A model generated the notes under the pieces. That model had not been told where the DNA came from. It searched no databases and saw only the letters and a program-made list of their open reading frames with translations. Made by a program: the position numbers and the translations under genes. Positions 34,568 through 42,073 of a stretch of DNA of 64,000 nucleotides are shown one piece after another (positions within the stretch are counted from its first letter, which is position 1; the number at the start of each line of letters is the position of its first letter). Source of the DNA: an uncultured Bacteroidales bacterium (GTDB lineage Bacteria > Bacteroidota > Bacteroidia > Bacteroidales > Paludibacteraceae); assembly GCA_937915765.1 (NCBI GenBank), contig CALGHE010000080.1, forward strand, positions 62,001-126,000, in the 5' to 3' direction.

Positions 34568-35662
34568 TTACGGCTCTGCCGTTATCTTTGTGACCCTTAT
34601 TCCGTCCGTCTCTTTTATCTTTAGGATGAAGATGCTGCCGCCTTTCTGTTTTGTTCTGAAATTATCGATTCCATCGGGAGAAACGGTTGCTATAAATCGC
34701 CCGAAAACATCAAATATGTCAATGCTTTGGATATTGTCAGAGCCGGATATTAGTGTTATGTCTGTGTTCGTGCCGGGACATGGAGTGCCGCCTGTTGTTC
34801 CGCCAACGCAAAAGCCGCACTCGTCGAGGTAAGCCTCCCCGTTCCAATATCCTATGCAGTCTTGTTTGCAAGAAGAGTTTTTCTCTATGCCTGTTGTTCC
34901 GCCGGAGCATACTCCGCAATTGTCTATCTCCGCCGTGCCGCCTGTAACACCTGAGCAGTCCGGACAGTCAGACTCCTTGAACTGCGCACCGGTAGCAACT
35001 TCGCTGCCTTCGATGTACGGGACATCTTTGACAATTATACTTTCGCCAGACACGGCTGTTAGTCTGAACGTGTACGGGCCGCATTTGCTTTTATCCTCGT
35101 CTATGCCTTCCAGCATTACAAAATAGTTGTACATCTCTCGATGAATTGGGATAAATGAGCCGTCTTGCTTCTGATATTCCACCAAACTTAGCGCATGCCT
35201 AAATCCTCTGAACTGAGCCTTGAAATAGTACGGGCTTGTCCCTTCTGCATAAAAAATCTTGATGTCTTCCTCCGTGTCGCAAGGCACAAAACGCCACTTT
35301 ATCGGTATGCGTCCGTCCTTCAGTTCTGCAAGTTGAATAAATGCGTCGGTGCTCAGGTCAATATCGCCGTGCAGGCACTCCGGACACCGGTCAACCACCT
35401 TTAGCGTTATTTCGCCTTTGGGTCCGAGCACCCTCACGCACGCCCCGCACGCCGCGCTGCTGTCATACTGGACATGGTTCATTGCGCAGTGGTAAAAATC
35501 GCCCTCGTCCACCGGAATCCCGCAGTTGCCGCCCTCACCGCCCGCAACACCGCCATACTGAGTGCCTTCGCCTTCAAACCACAGTTCGCTGCAGTTTTCT
35601 TGTTGGGCAAAAACTGAAGCAAAGGATAAAATTGTCATTGACAAAGCAAAAAAAATTCTCAT
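34568..35662 (-). CDS. Expansin-like secreted protein with T9SS type A sorting domain
   Basis: About 364 residues from the ATG at 35662, which gives signal peptide RIFFALSMTILSFASVFAQ; a longer upstream frame is not supported. Residues about 25-130 form a double-psi beta-barrel (GIPVDEGDFYHCAMNHVQYD, SAACGACVRVLGPKGEIT, VVDRCPECLHGDIDLSTDAF). DRCPEC and DIDLS are the expansin signature, with D as the presumed catalytic-site acid. A CBM63-like second domain follows (YYFKAQFRGFRHALSLVEYQ). Then come cysteine-rich CxxCSGG/CGVC repeats and a C-terminal type A sorting domain (QSIDIFDVFGRFIATVS). Bacterial expansins loosen cellulose without hydrolysis. It fits with the GH9 gene at 21.6 kb. Confidence 0.85.
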   Translation of the reverse strand: MRIFFALSMTILSFASVFAQQENCSELWFEGEGTQYGGVAGGEGGNCGIPVDEGDFYHCAMNHVQYDSSAACGACVRVLGPKGEITLKVVDRCPECLHGDIDLSTDAFIQLAELKDGRIPIKWRFVPCDTEEDIKIFYAEGTSPYYFKAQFRGFRHALSLVEYQKQDGSFIPIHREMYNYFVMLEGIDEDKSKCGPYTFRLTAVSGESIIVKDVPYIEGSEVATGAQFKESDCPDCSGVTGGTAEIDNCGVCSGGTTGIEKNSSCKQDCIGYWNGEAYLDECGFCVGGTTGGTPCPGTNTDITLISGSDNIQSIDIFDVFGRFIATVSPDGIDNFRTKQKGGSIFILKIKETDGIRVTKITAEP

Positions 35663-35955
35663 AAGCAAGAAACTAAAAGCAACTTCAATAAAAGTCAAGA
35701 TGATTTTGAAACACGTTTCGTCTATATTGCTCATGTTTGCAAAGGGGCGATGCGGACATCGTAACAGAGCAAGCGTATGCAAGACAGACAAAATGGAAAC
35801 AAAATTGTCCGAAACGATTTTCAGATTATGAAAATCACAAACCTTGCGGAAGTTGCCTGAAAATTACATATATGCAAACATAACAAAAAACACTGTTAAA
35901 AGATGCGGTAGAAAGAAATATTTCTTTACCTTTGTTTGAGAAAAGAAAAAGAGCG
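35663..35955. other. Intergenic region between the divergent expansin-like gene and the antiporter gene
   Basis: The middle (about 35807-35866) resembles 3516-3580. A -7 box TACCTTTG at 35927-35934 serves the antiporter; an in-frame TTG at 35932 lies inside it and is therefore not a start codon. No protein gene seen. Confidence 0.55.
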
Positions 35956-38229
35956 ATGGAAATACCTTCTATAATGTCAGATTTGGCGTTGATTCTAATA
36001 TCGGCGAGTTTGACAACGTTGCTGTTCAAGTGGTTGAAACAGCCTGTTATTCTTGGTTATATAGTGGCTGGACTTCTTGTGGGGAACCAGTTTCAGTTAG
36101 TGCCTACTGTCTCGGATTTTAGCGGAGTTAGAGTGTGGGCGGACATAGGTGTTGTCTTCTTGCTTTTCGCCCTTGGGCTTGAGTTCAGTTTCAAGAAGTT
36201 GCTGAGTGTGGGGAAGAACGCTTTGGTGGCGTCGTTCGTTATTATTGTGGGAATGATTCTGCTTGGCTTTGCAGTGGGTATGTCGCTCGGCTGGGGCTCG
36301 ACCAACAGCATAATGTTAGGTAGCATGATATGTATGTCTTCTACCACAATAATCATAAAGGCTTTTGACGATTTGGACATCCGAGGCAAGAAGTTCACAA
36401 GGCTGGTGTTCGGAATACTTATATTTGAGGATTTGCTCGCCATTTTGCTGATGGTTATAATCTCGACAATGTCAGTCAGCAAGACGTTCGAGGGTACAGG
36501 ACTTGTGATTGCGATAATCAAATTGGGCTTCTTTCTTGTTATCTGGCTTGTGCTTGGCATATTTTTCTTGCCTACATTCTTGAACAGTGCGAAAAAGATG
36601 CTGAATAACGAGACTTTGCTGATTGTTGCGCTTGGGCTGTGCTTCGGGATGGTTATGTTTGCCACGCATGTTGGCTTTTCTTCGGCACTTGGCGCGTTTG
36701 TGATGGGCTCTATCTTTGCAGAGACGATGGAGGCAGAGCGCATTGACTTTATTGTGAAGCCGGTCAAAGATCTGTTCGGAGCAATATTCTTCGTCTCTGT
36801 GGGCATGCTGATAGACCTCAATATCCTTATGGAATACATTGTGCCGATTCTTGTAATTTCCGCGTCGATTGTTGCGGGCCAGATTTTTTTCGCAACTTGC
36901 GGCGTGCTGCTTTCTGGTCAGTCTCTTAAAACGGCTATCCAGTCGGGCTTCAGCCTTACTCAGGTTGGTGAGTTCGCCTTTATCGTGGCGTCGCTTGGCA
37001 CGTCTCTTGGGCTGATAGACGAGTTTCTTTATCCTGTGATTGTGGCTGTGTCTGTAATAACGATATTCATAACTCCGTTTATGATGAGGCTGGCAGACCC
37101 TGCCTACGGATTTATTGTAGATAAGATTCCTGCAAACTGGCTGGAGATGATAGAGCGCAAACGCACATCCACAGTAAAGGAGGAGAGCGTTTGGAAAAGC
37201 CTGCTGGCTCAGATATTGCGCATAGTCTGCATCTATTCTGTTGTGATAATCGCCATCATCGCCATTTCGGTTATTTACATAAATCCGTTCATCACTTCGT
37301 TTGTGGGCGGAGTGGCCGGGAAGATTCTTGCGGCTTCGGTCTCTGTATTGCTCATGTCTCCGTTTATCCGTGCTCTGGTGGCCAAGAAGAATCACTCTAA
37401 GGAGTACCGTTACTTGTGGGCTTTGAAAAAGACAAACTGGATTCCGCTGGTGCTGCTGACCCTTGTCAGGGTTATGCTGTCCATAGGTTTTATCAGTTTT
37501 GTGCTGTACTCGGTGTTCAACCATGTGGGCATTATTCTTGTGTTTTCAGTCTCAGCCCTTCTGATTTGTCTGATGATGTTTTCCAAGATGCTCAAAATGC
37601 AGTCAATAAAGTTGGAAAGAAGGTTCATATCAAACCTTAATTTGAGAGAACATGAGTTGCAGAGAGCAAAAGAAGAGAGAAGCGCGTTTGACAGCTCGCA
37701 GCTTGAGAGGTCTCTGTCAATGTATGATTTGCATCTTGCCGATTTTACAGTTTCTGCAGATGCGCCGTGTTGCGGAAAGTCTCTCATTGAACTAAATTAC
37801 CGAACTCGATTTGGAGTGCATGTGATGTCTATCATGCGCGGAAGCCGACGTATTAACATACCTGGCGGAAAAGAGATGATTTTCCCGTGCGACAAGATAC
37901 TTGCGCTTGGCACAGACGAGCAGCTGCAGAGTTTTAAGGGCGAGCTGGAATTTGATGACTCTTGCAGACTTGACGCGGGAAATATGAAGGAGGTTAGCCT
38001 TGAGCAGATTGAAATAACCAAAGGCTCTTCGTTAATAGGAGTGTCGATTCGGGAGTCTGGAATCAGAGACTCTGCAAAATGTATGGTTGTGGGAATAGAG
38101 CGCAATGCCTGCGCCATGGTTAATCCGGATGTGAAAACAGAGTTTATGGCAGGCGACATAGTCTGGATAGCCGGAGAAAAAGACAAGATAGAGGAGCTGC
38201 GAAGCAAAGGTTCAGCGGTGGAAAAATAG
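35956..38229 (+). CDS. CPA2-family cation/proton antiporter (Kef-like) with two RCK_C domains
   Basis: About 757 residues from the ATG at 35956. The first 390 residues are the CPA2 exchanger domain with at least ten membrane segments (GYIVAGLLVGNQF, SDFSGVRVWADIGVVFLLFA, GLEFSF, FGILIFEDLLAI). Three further hydrophobic segments follow at about 415-540. The cytoplasmic tail holds two TrkA_C/RCK_C-like units (about 605-670 and 690-750: CGKSLIELNYRTRFGVHVMS, GDIVWIAGEKDKIEEL) but no NAD-binding TrkA_N domain, unlike KefB/KefC. It probably exchanges K+ or Na+ for H+. The TACCTTTG box just upstream gives a leader of about 15 bp. Confidence 0.9.
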   Translation: MEIPSIMSDLALILISASLTTLLFKWLKQPVILGYIVAGLLVGNQFQLVPTVSDFSGVRVWADIGVVFLLFALGLEFSFKKLLSVGKNALVASFVIIVGMILLGFAVGMSLGWGSTNSIMLGSMICMSSTTIIIKAFDDLDIRGKKFTRLVFGILIFEDLLAILLMVIISTMSVSKTFEGTGLVIAIIKLGFFLVIWLVLGIFFLPTFLNSAKKMLNNETLLIVALGLCFGMVMFATHVGFSSALGAFVMGSIFAETMEAERIDFIVKPVKDLFGAIFFVSVGMLIDLNILMEYIVPILVISASIVAGQIFFATCGVLLSGQSLKTAIQSGFSLTQVGEFAFIVASLGTSLGLIDEFLYPVIVAVSVITIFITPFMMRLADPAYGFIVDKIPANWLEMIERKRTSTVKEESVWKSLLAQILRIVCIYSVVIIAIIAISVIYINPFITSFVGGVAGKILAASVSVLLMSPFIRALVAKKNHSKEYRYLWALKKTNWIPLVLLTLVRVMLSIGFISFVLYSVFNHVGIILVFSVSALLICLMMFSKMLKMQSIKLERRFISNLNLREHELQRAKEERSAFDSSQLERSLSMYDLHLADFTVSADAPCCGKSLIELNYRTRFGVHVMSIMRGSRRINIPGGKEMIFPCDKILALGTDEQLQSFKGELEFDDSCRLDAGNMKEVSLEQIEITKGSSLIGVSIRESGIRDSAKCMVVGIERNACAMVNPDVKTEFMAGDIVWIAGEKDKIEELRSKGSAVEK

Positions 38230-38374
38230 CGAGCTATGTCTCTGCATGGGCAGGCACGTGTTGCAGGATTGCGATTGCGATTGCATGTTTGCACGTAACG
38301 TCGTCGCAACTATCGTGTTGCGGAATTGGAAAGGGCGGCTTTACCGCCAAACACCGCGCTTTTTCGCAACTGAG

Positions 38375-39217
38375 TTATAACGCAAGCGTAATGCGTTCAG
38401 CCTCAATCTCTTCGTGAAGAAACACAGATGCCGATTTTCTGAACTTCTCTATAGCTTCTGTTGTGTAAAATTTGCAAGAAGCCATACGGCTTATATGATT
38501 TTCCATATTGCCATGTCTTGACAAATAATTTTCCAGACTTTTAGCCACAATCTCACCTTGCGAAACTATATTCATCTCTTTCGGCACATACTTTCGTATC
38601 TTGTCAATCAGCAAAGGATAATGAGTGCAAGCCAAGACAATCGTGTCTATGTCTTTGTCTTGTGATAAAAGTCGGTCCAGCTCCTTTTTCACAAAATAGT
38701 CTGCCCCGTCTGAGTTATATTCCGAATTTTCCACCAGCGGCACCCACATAGGGCAAGCATTCCCGTTGACCGTTATATCAGGAAAGAGCTTTTTAATTTC
38801 AATAGGGTAAGATTCAGACTGTATGGTTCCAACTGTGCCGAGTATTCCCACATGCCTGCTCTTTGTTATAGAGTCGATAGCCTCGACAGTAGGACGAATC
38901 ACGCCCAGCACTCTGCGCTCATTGCCCCATTGCGGCAGGTCGTTTGTCTGAATGCTTTTCAGAGCCTTGGCAGAAGCAGTGTTGCAGCCGAGTATTACCA
39001 GCGGGCAGCCCAAGTCAAACAGTTTTTTCACAGACTGTTTAGTGAACTCATACACCACATCAAAAGAGCGTGTGCCGTACGGCGTGCGCGCATTGTCTCC
39101 CAAATACACGTAATCGTACTGAGGCATCAGCTCCCTTATTTTCTGCAATATAGTGAGACCACCGTATCCAGAGTCAAAAACCCCTATCGGACCAGTCTGC
39201 ATAGGATATTGTACCAT
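38375..39217 (-). CDS. murI: Glutamate racemase
   Basis: A 280-residue enzyme that makes D-glutamate for peptidoglycan. Family motifs: GVFDSGYGGLTIL (D15, S16), YLGDNARTPYG, ILGCNTASAKAL with catalytic Cys78, and VLACTHYPLL with the second catalytic Cys197. MurB, the other wall gene here, is 10 kb away. It converges on the antiporter gene with a weak GGCGG-CTTTA-CCGCC hairpin in between. A (GATTGC)3 hexamer repeat lies in the same gap at 38267-38284. Confidence 0.96.
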   Translation of the reverse strand: MVQYPMQTGPIGVFDSGYGGLTILQKIRELMPQYDYVYLGDNARTPYGTRSFDVVYEFTKQSVKKLFDLGCPLVILGCNTASAKALKSIQTNDLPQWGNERRVLGVIRPTVEAIDSITKSRHVGILGTVGTIQSESYPIEIKKLFPDITVNGNACPMWVPLVENSEYNSDGADYFVKKELDRLLSQDKDIDTIVLACTHYPLLIDKIRKYVPKEMNIVSQGEIVAKSLENYLSRHGNMENHISRMASCKFYTTEAIEKFRKSASVFLHEEIEAERITLAL

Positions 39218-39340
39218 AAAAACGTACTTTTAAAAACTTCATCTCGCCGGCAAAATTAAGAAAGATATTTAGAATTTGTTTGAATTTTGAAGAAAATTTA
39301 TTTCAATGAAAAAGGGACTTTCTTTATTTGTTGTGAAACA

Positions 39341-39372
39341 TTTGGAGAAGTCGTAAAAGTGCACTACATTTG
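39341..39372 (+). promoter_or_regulatory. Strong promoter of the structured RNA locus
   Basis: TTTG (39341-39344), a 20-bp spacer and TACATTTG (39365-39372). Transcription should start near 39380. No protein gene starts before 39672. Confidence 0.7.
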
Positions 39373-39379
39373 CACGATG

Positions 39380-39637
39380 ATGTTAGTTGCAACGCATCGA
39401 ATGTATAACTTTAAAAACATAAGTATAATTAGAAAAAGAGTAAAAGTTTATAAGTCATAAATAGAAGCATTTTAGCTTTTTTCTTCTTCCCTTTAAATTT
39501 GGCGATTTAAGTATCTGAAGAGAAATGTTAAAGTTGCTCACGCTTTAGCGTGGGCTTAACTTTATTTCTTGCAGATACAAGGTTACGCCAAATACCTAAG
39601 GGAAGCATGAAACAAGTTAGGTTTCACGCTTTTTTTA
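39380..39637 (+). ncRNA. Structured non-coding RNA, possibly 6S-like
   Basis: About 258 nt from promoter to terminator. The core at 39486-39605 folds almost completely on itself. CTTCCCTT (39486-39493) pairs with AAGGGAAG (39598-39605), TTTGGCG (39498-39504) with CGCCAAA (39586-39592), and GTATCTG (39511-39517) with CAGATAC (39572-39578). An upper arm AGAAAT/ATTTCT and AAAGTT/AACTTT leads to the hairpin GCTCACGC-TTTA-GCGTGGGC. Small internal loops separate the stems. A long rod with internal bulges fits 6S RNA, which Bacteroidetes carry, but the assignment rests on shape only. A terminator with seven Ts follows. It could also act as a leader for the lipoprotein gene downstream. Confidence 0.65.
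39605..39636 (+). terminator. Terminator of the structured RNA
   Basis: TGAAAC (39608-39613) pairs with GTTTCA (39621-39626), loop AAGTTAG; outer bases GC/GC can also pair. Seven Ts follow (39630-39636). Confidence 0.8.
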
Positions 39638-39671
39638 TGCCTAAATTTAAACAGATTAAATTTCGTTGTTT

Positions 39672-40025
39672 ATGAAAGGAAAGGTTTTAATTTTAATCAC
39701 ATCTCTATTGTTACTATCTGGGTGTGGTTTGAAAAAAACAGTCTCAATGTATGAGACAAGGCAACCATATTATGGTGAAATAACTGTTGTTCCTCTGGGG
39801 CAATCTATACCTGAAGGATATAAAATGATAGGTACAGGCTCTTATGGAGAAAAAGGCTTTACAAGAACTAAAAAATGCACACTGGAAGCCATTATAGAAC
39901 AGGCTCGTGCAGATGCGAAAGAGAAAGGTGCGTCGCTAATAAGTATCATGAAAATAAAAGAGCCCTGCATATGGACAACATCATGTTACTATGTGACTGT
40001 ATCATTCCATATGAAAGAAAATTAA
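39672..40025 (+). CDS. Small lipoprotein of unknown function
   Basis: 117 residues from the ATG at 39672; an in-frame TTG two codons upstream is rejected. Lipobox LITSLLLLSGC (Cys15). The mature part is mixed alpha/beta with YGEITVVPLGQSIPEGYKMI and a central helix EAIIEQARADAKEKGASLIS, ending in a cysteine pair (EPCIWTTSCYY). I do not recognise the family; the pattern is like the small envelope lipoproteins found in many Bacteroidetes. The lipoprotein gene at 40055 follows 29 bp later and is probably cotranscribed. Confidence 0.75.
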   Translation: MKGKVLILITSLLLLSGCGLKKTVSMYETRQPYYGEITVVPLGQSIPEGYKMIGTGSYGEKGFTRTKKCTLEAIIEQARADAKEKGASLISIMKIKEPCIWTTSCYYVTVSFHMKEN

Positions 40026-40054
40026 TAAGTGTTTAATGTCAAAAGAAATAAATA

Positions 40055-40993
40055 ATGAAATTTTTAATGTTTTTTAAGTTTTTATTGATAGCTTCCTTAG
40101 TGGGCTTTTTTACAACTTCTTGTAGCAAAGAAGATGAAAAGGAAGAGGTAATTAATTTTCACGTGGATGTCACAAATTTCAGAGGCGAAACTATTTATTT
40201 TTTCGTTGAAGACGGCACTACTAAAAGCATCTTATCTGGGAATGTTTTAACATGGGATCTATCTCACAAATCTCAAACTGGATACGTGAAGGTTGGTGTT
40301 AAATTAGCCAATGGGGAAATATTAGACAAAAAAAACATAAAAAACGGAGAAGTTTATAAGCTTATTGTCAATAAAGAAGGTTCTGATTCTGATGTGTCAA
40401 ACGACATTGAAATTTGGGAACTTATCATTGAATTAACAAATAATAGCAGTAACTCTATCTATTTGTATGTCGATGGAGTGCCTACAAGCCCTATCTCCTC
40501 AGGGAAAAAATTGAGTTATTCACAAAACATTGCCAATCAATCAAGTTCTTTTGTGGAAGTTAAAAATGCAGATGGCATTGTGTTATCTGCAAAGAATGTA
40601 AGCGAAGGTGAAAGTTATATTGAAACAATAAACGATCCTGTTTTTACTATTACAAAAATTATTCTATCTAAATGGTGCGCAAATAATATATTTGACACCC
40701 CAGATCCATGGCTTAATATAAAAGCTGACGGAGTAGATGTTGGCAGAACAACTTATAAAAAAAATGTTAAAGATGGTGCCGAATGTGTCTTTTCAGACTT
40801 ATCTATAACAATTGATAAAGTTTATTCTAATGTAGTTTTTGAATTTTGGGATCATGACACAGGTTATTCTTCTGTTGGCTCAACTTACATCTCTGGACTT
40901 CAAACTACTAACTTTAGTAAATATTGGAGAAAAGACTCGTTCACTATGAGTGTTTCCGATTTAGAGTTTACTGTATATGGTACTTGGAAATAA
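40055..40993 (+). CDS. Lipoprotein with two internal repeats
   Basis: 312 residues. Lipobox SLVGFFTTSC with Cys23, then SKEDEKEE, an acidic stretch that suggests surface display. Two related units follow: about residues 33-110 (VDVTNFRGETIYFFVEDG, SGNVLTWDLS, NGEVYKLIVN) and 123-200 (IIELTNNSSNSIYLYVDG, SSGKKLSYSQ, EGESYIETIN). Each is beta-rich and Ig-like. The C-terminal 115 residues form a third beta domain (PDPWLNIKADGVDVGRTTYK, VFEFWDHDTGYSSVG) that resembles C2-like folds in pattern only. No known family; a terminator follows. Confidence 0.75.
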   Translation: MKFLMFFKFLLIASLVGFFTTSCSKEDEKEEVINFHVDVTNFRGETIYFFVEDGTTKSILSGNVLTWDLSHKSQTGYVKVGVKLANGEILDKKNIKNGEVYKLIVNKEGSDSDVSNDIEIWELIIELTNNSSNSIYLYVDGVPTSPISSGKKLSYSQNIANQSSSFVEVKNADGIVLSAKNVSEGESYIETINDPVFTITKIILSKWCANNIFDTPDPWLNIKADGVDVGRTTYKKNVKDGAECVFSDLSITIDKVYSNVVFEFWDHDTGYSSVGSTYISGLQTTNFSKYWRKDSFTMSVSDLEFTVYGTWK

Positions 40994-41012
40994 GATTTTT
41001 CTTTTGTGAGAA

Positions 41013-41050
41013 GCAATCCTGAAGTGTTCTGGCTTCAGGATTTGCTTTTT
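41013..41050 (+). terminator. Terminator after the repeat-bearing lipoprotein
   Basis: AATCCTGAAG (41015-41024) pairs with CTTCAGGATT (41033-41042), loop TGTTCTGG, followed by TGCTTTTT. Confidence 0.85.
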
Positions 41051-41169
41051 ATAGATGTTGCTGGACTAAAAGCCAAAAGCCCTAATTGCAAGGTTAAATC
41101 TCTATATGAAATAATTCGACCCAAAGACATTTATTTCAATGAAAAATGCTTTTTTTATCCAAAGTTTTT

Positions 41170-41177
41170 TATATTTG
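41170..41177 (+). promoter_or_regulatory. -7 box of the CvpA-like gene
   Basis: TATATTTG. It lies inside a longer open frame that starts upstream (41146), which rules that start out. The ATG at 41203 is 25 bp further on. Confidence 0.55.
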
Positions 41178-41202
41178 TTCTTCAAACGAAACTGACAAAC
41201 TT

Positions 41203-41718
41203 ATGAGTATATTTGATTTTTTCGTGATTCTGATATTAGTCGTCGGATTCATAAAAGGCGCGTCCAAGGGATTTGTGCTTGAGTTTTCTGGCTTCATTGG
41301 CATTATTGTAGGTATCTACATATCAAGGTTCTACTCCGGCCCGATGACAGAGATGCTTGTGAAGGTTTTTGGTGTGGAAAAGGAATATTCTGTGATTTTC
41401 GGCTTTGCGCTGACGTTCGTCTTTGCTATGCTTTTGTTCAGCTTCCTTGCGCGGCTCGTGAACAAGTTTGTGACTCTCATATCTCTTGGCTGGCTGAATA
41501 AATTGCTGGGTGGCGTGTTCTCTTTGTTTAAGTACATGTTCATCATAAGTGTGTGTCTCAACATATTCGGGTATTTTAATCAGAAGGTTGATTTTGTCTC
41601 GAAAGACAAACTTGATGCATACCTGACTTATAACCCGGTAAAGGCGGTCGTTCCGGCGGTACTCCCTTATCTGAGTCTGAATGAGTTGCTCGATGTTATA
41701 AAGAACGGAAAACAATAA
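41203..41718 (+). CDS. CvpA family membrane protein
   Basis: 171 residues from the ATG at 41203 (MSIFDFFVILILVV); an in-frame start at 41146 lies upstream of the -7 box. Four hydrophobic segments fit the CvpA topology (VVGFIKGASKGFVLEFSGFI, IVGIYISRFY, GWLNKLLGGVFSLFKYMFII). In E. coli CvpA is needed for colicin V production and for a normal envelope under bile stress; the role here is unknown. Confidence 0.85.
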   Translation: MSIFDFFVILILVVGFIKGASKGFVLEFSGFIGIIVGIYISRFYSGPMTEMLVKVFGVEKEYSVIFGFALTFVFAMLLFSFLARLVNKFVTLISLGWLNKLLGGVFSLFKYMFIISVCLNIFGYFNQKVDFVSKDKLDAYLTYNPVKAVVPAVLPYLSLNELLDVIKNGKQ

Positions 41719-41822
41719 AGGCGGATGTAGTTTATTAAAGTTTAAGTTTGTGACTTTGAGACATTTCCGTAAATTGTAGGTGAGGCATCTCTGAATCTGT
41801 TCGCAGATTACATGTAAAAGCA

Positions 41823-41854
41823 AAAGAGCATTCTCCTTTCGAAGAATGCTCTTT
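41823..41854 (-). terminator. Terminator of tRNA-Lys, possibly bidirectional
   Basis: AAAGAGCATTCT (41823-41834) pairs with AGAATGCTCTTT (41843-41854), a 12-bp stem right after the tRNA 3' end on the minus strand. Confidence 0.75.
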
Positions 41855-41862
41855 CTGTTGAG

Positions 41863-41935
41863 TGAGCCAGCTGGGGCTCGAACCCAGGACCCCATCCTTA
41901 AAAGGGATGTGCTCTACCAGCTGAGCTACTAGCTC
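41863..41935 (-). tRNA. tRNA-Lys, anticodon TTT
   Basis: The reverse strand folds into a full cloverleaf of 73 nt. Acceptor stem GAGCTAG pairs with CTGGCTC (one G-U). The D arm is AGCTCAGCTGGTAGAGC. The anticodon stem CATCC/GGATG has loop CTTTTAA, so the anticodon is TTT. The T arm is CCTGGGTTCGAGCCCCAG. Discriminator A, with no encoded CCA. Confidence 0.95.
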
Positions 41936-42073
41936 TCCCTCTATTCGCCTCTTTTTCAAAGGCGTTGCAAAGGTACTACTTTTATTTTATTCTGCAAATA
42001 AAATCGAACAAAATTTACAAAACCAACGCAATAAAACATATAAATCACTCATTATCAACCTATTAAAAACAGA

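Noticed and set aside
35932..35955. Upstream start for the antiporter gene
   Set aside because: The TTG falls within the TACCTTTG -7 box, so it cannot be in the transcript.
38267..38284. Three tandem GATTGC hexamers between the antiporter and murI
   Set aside because: Too short to be a CRISPR or a meaningful satellite; mentioned only as a curiosity.
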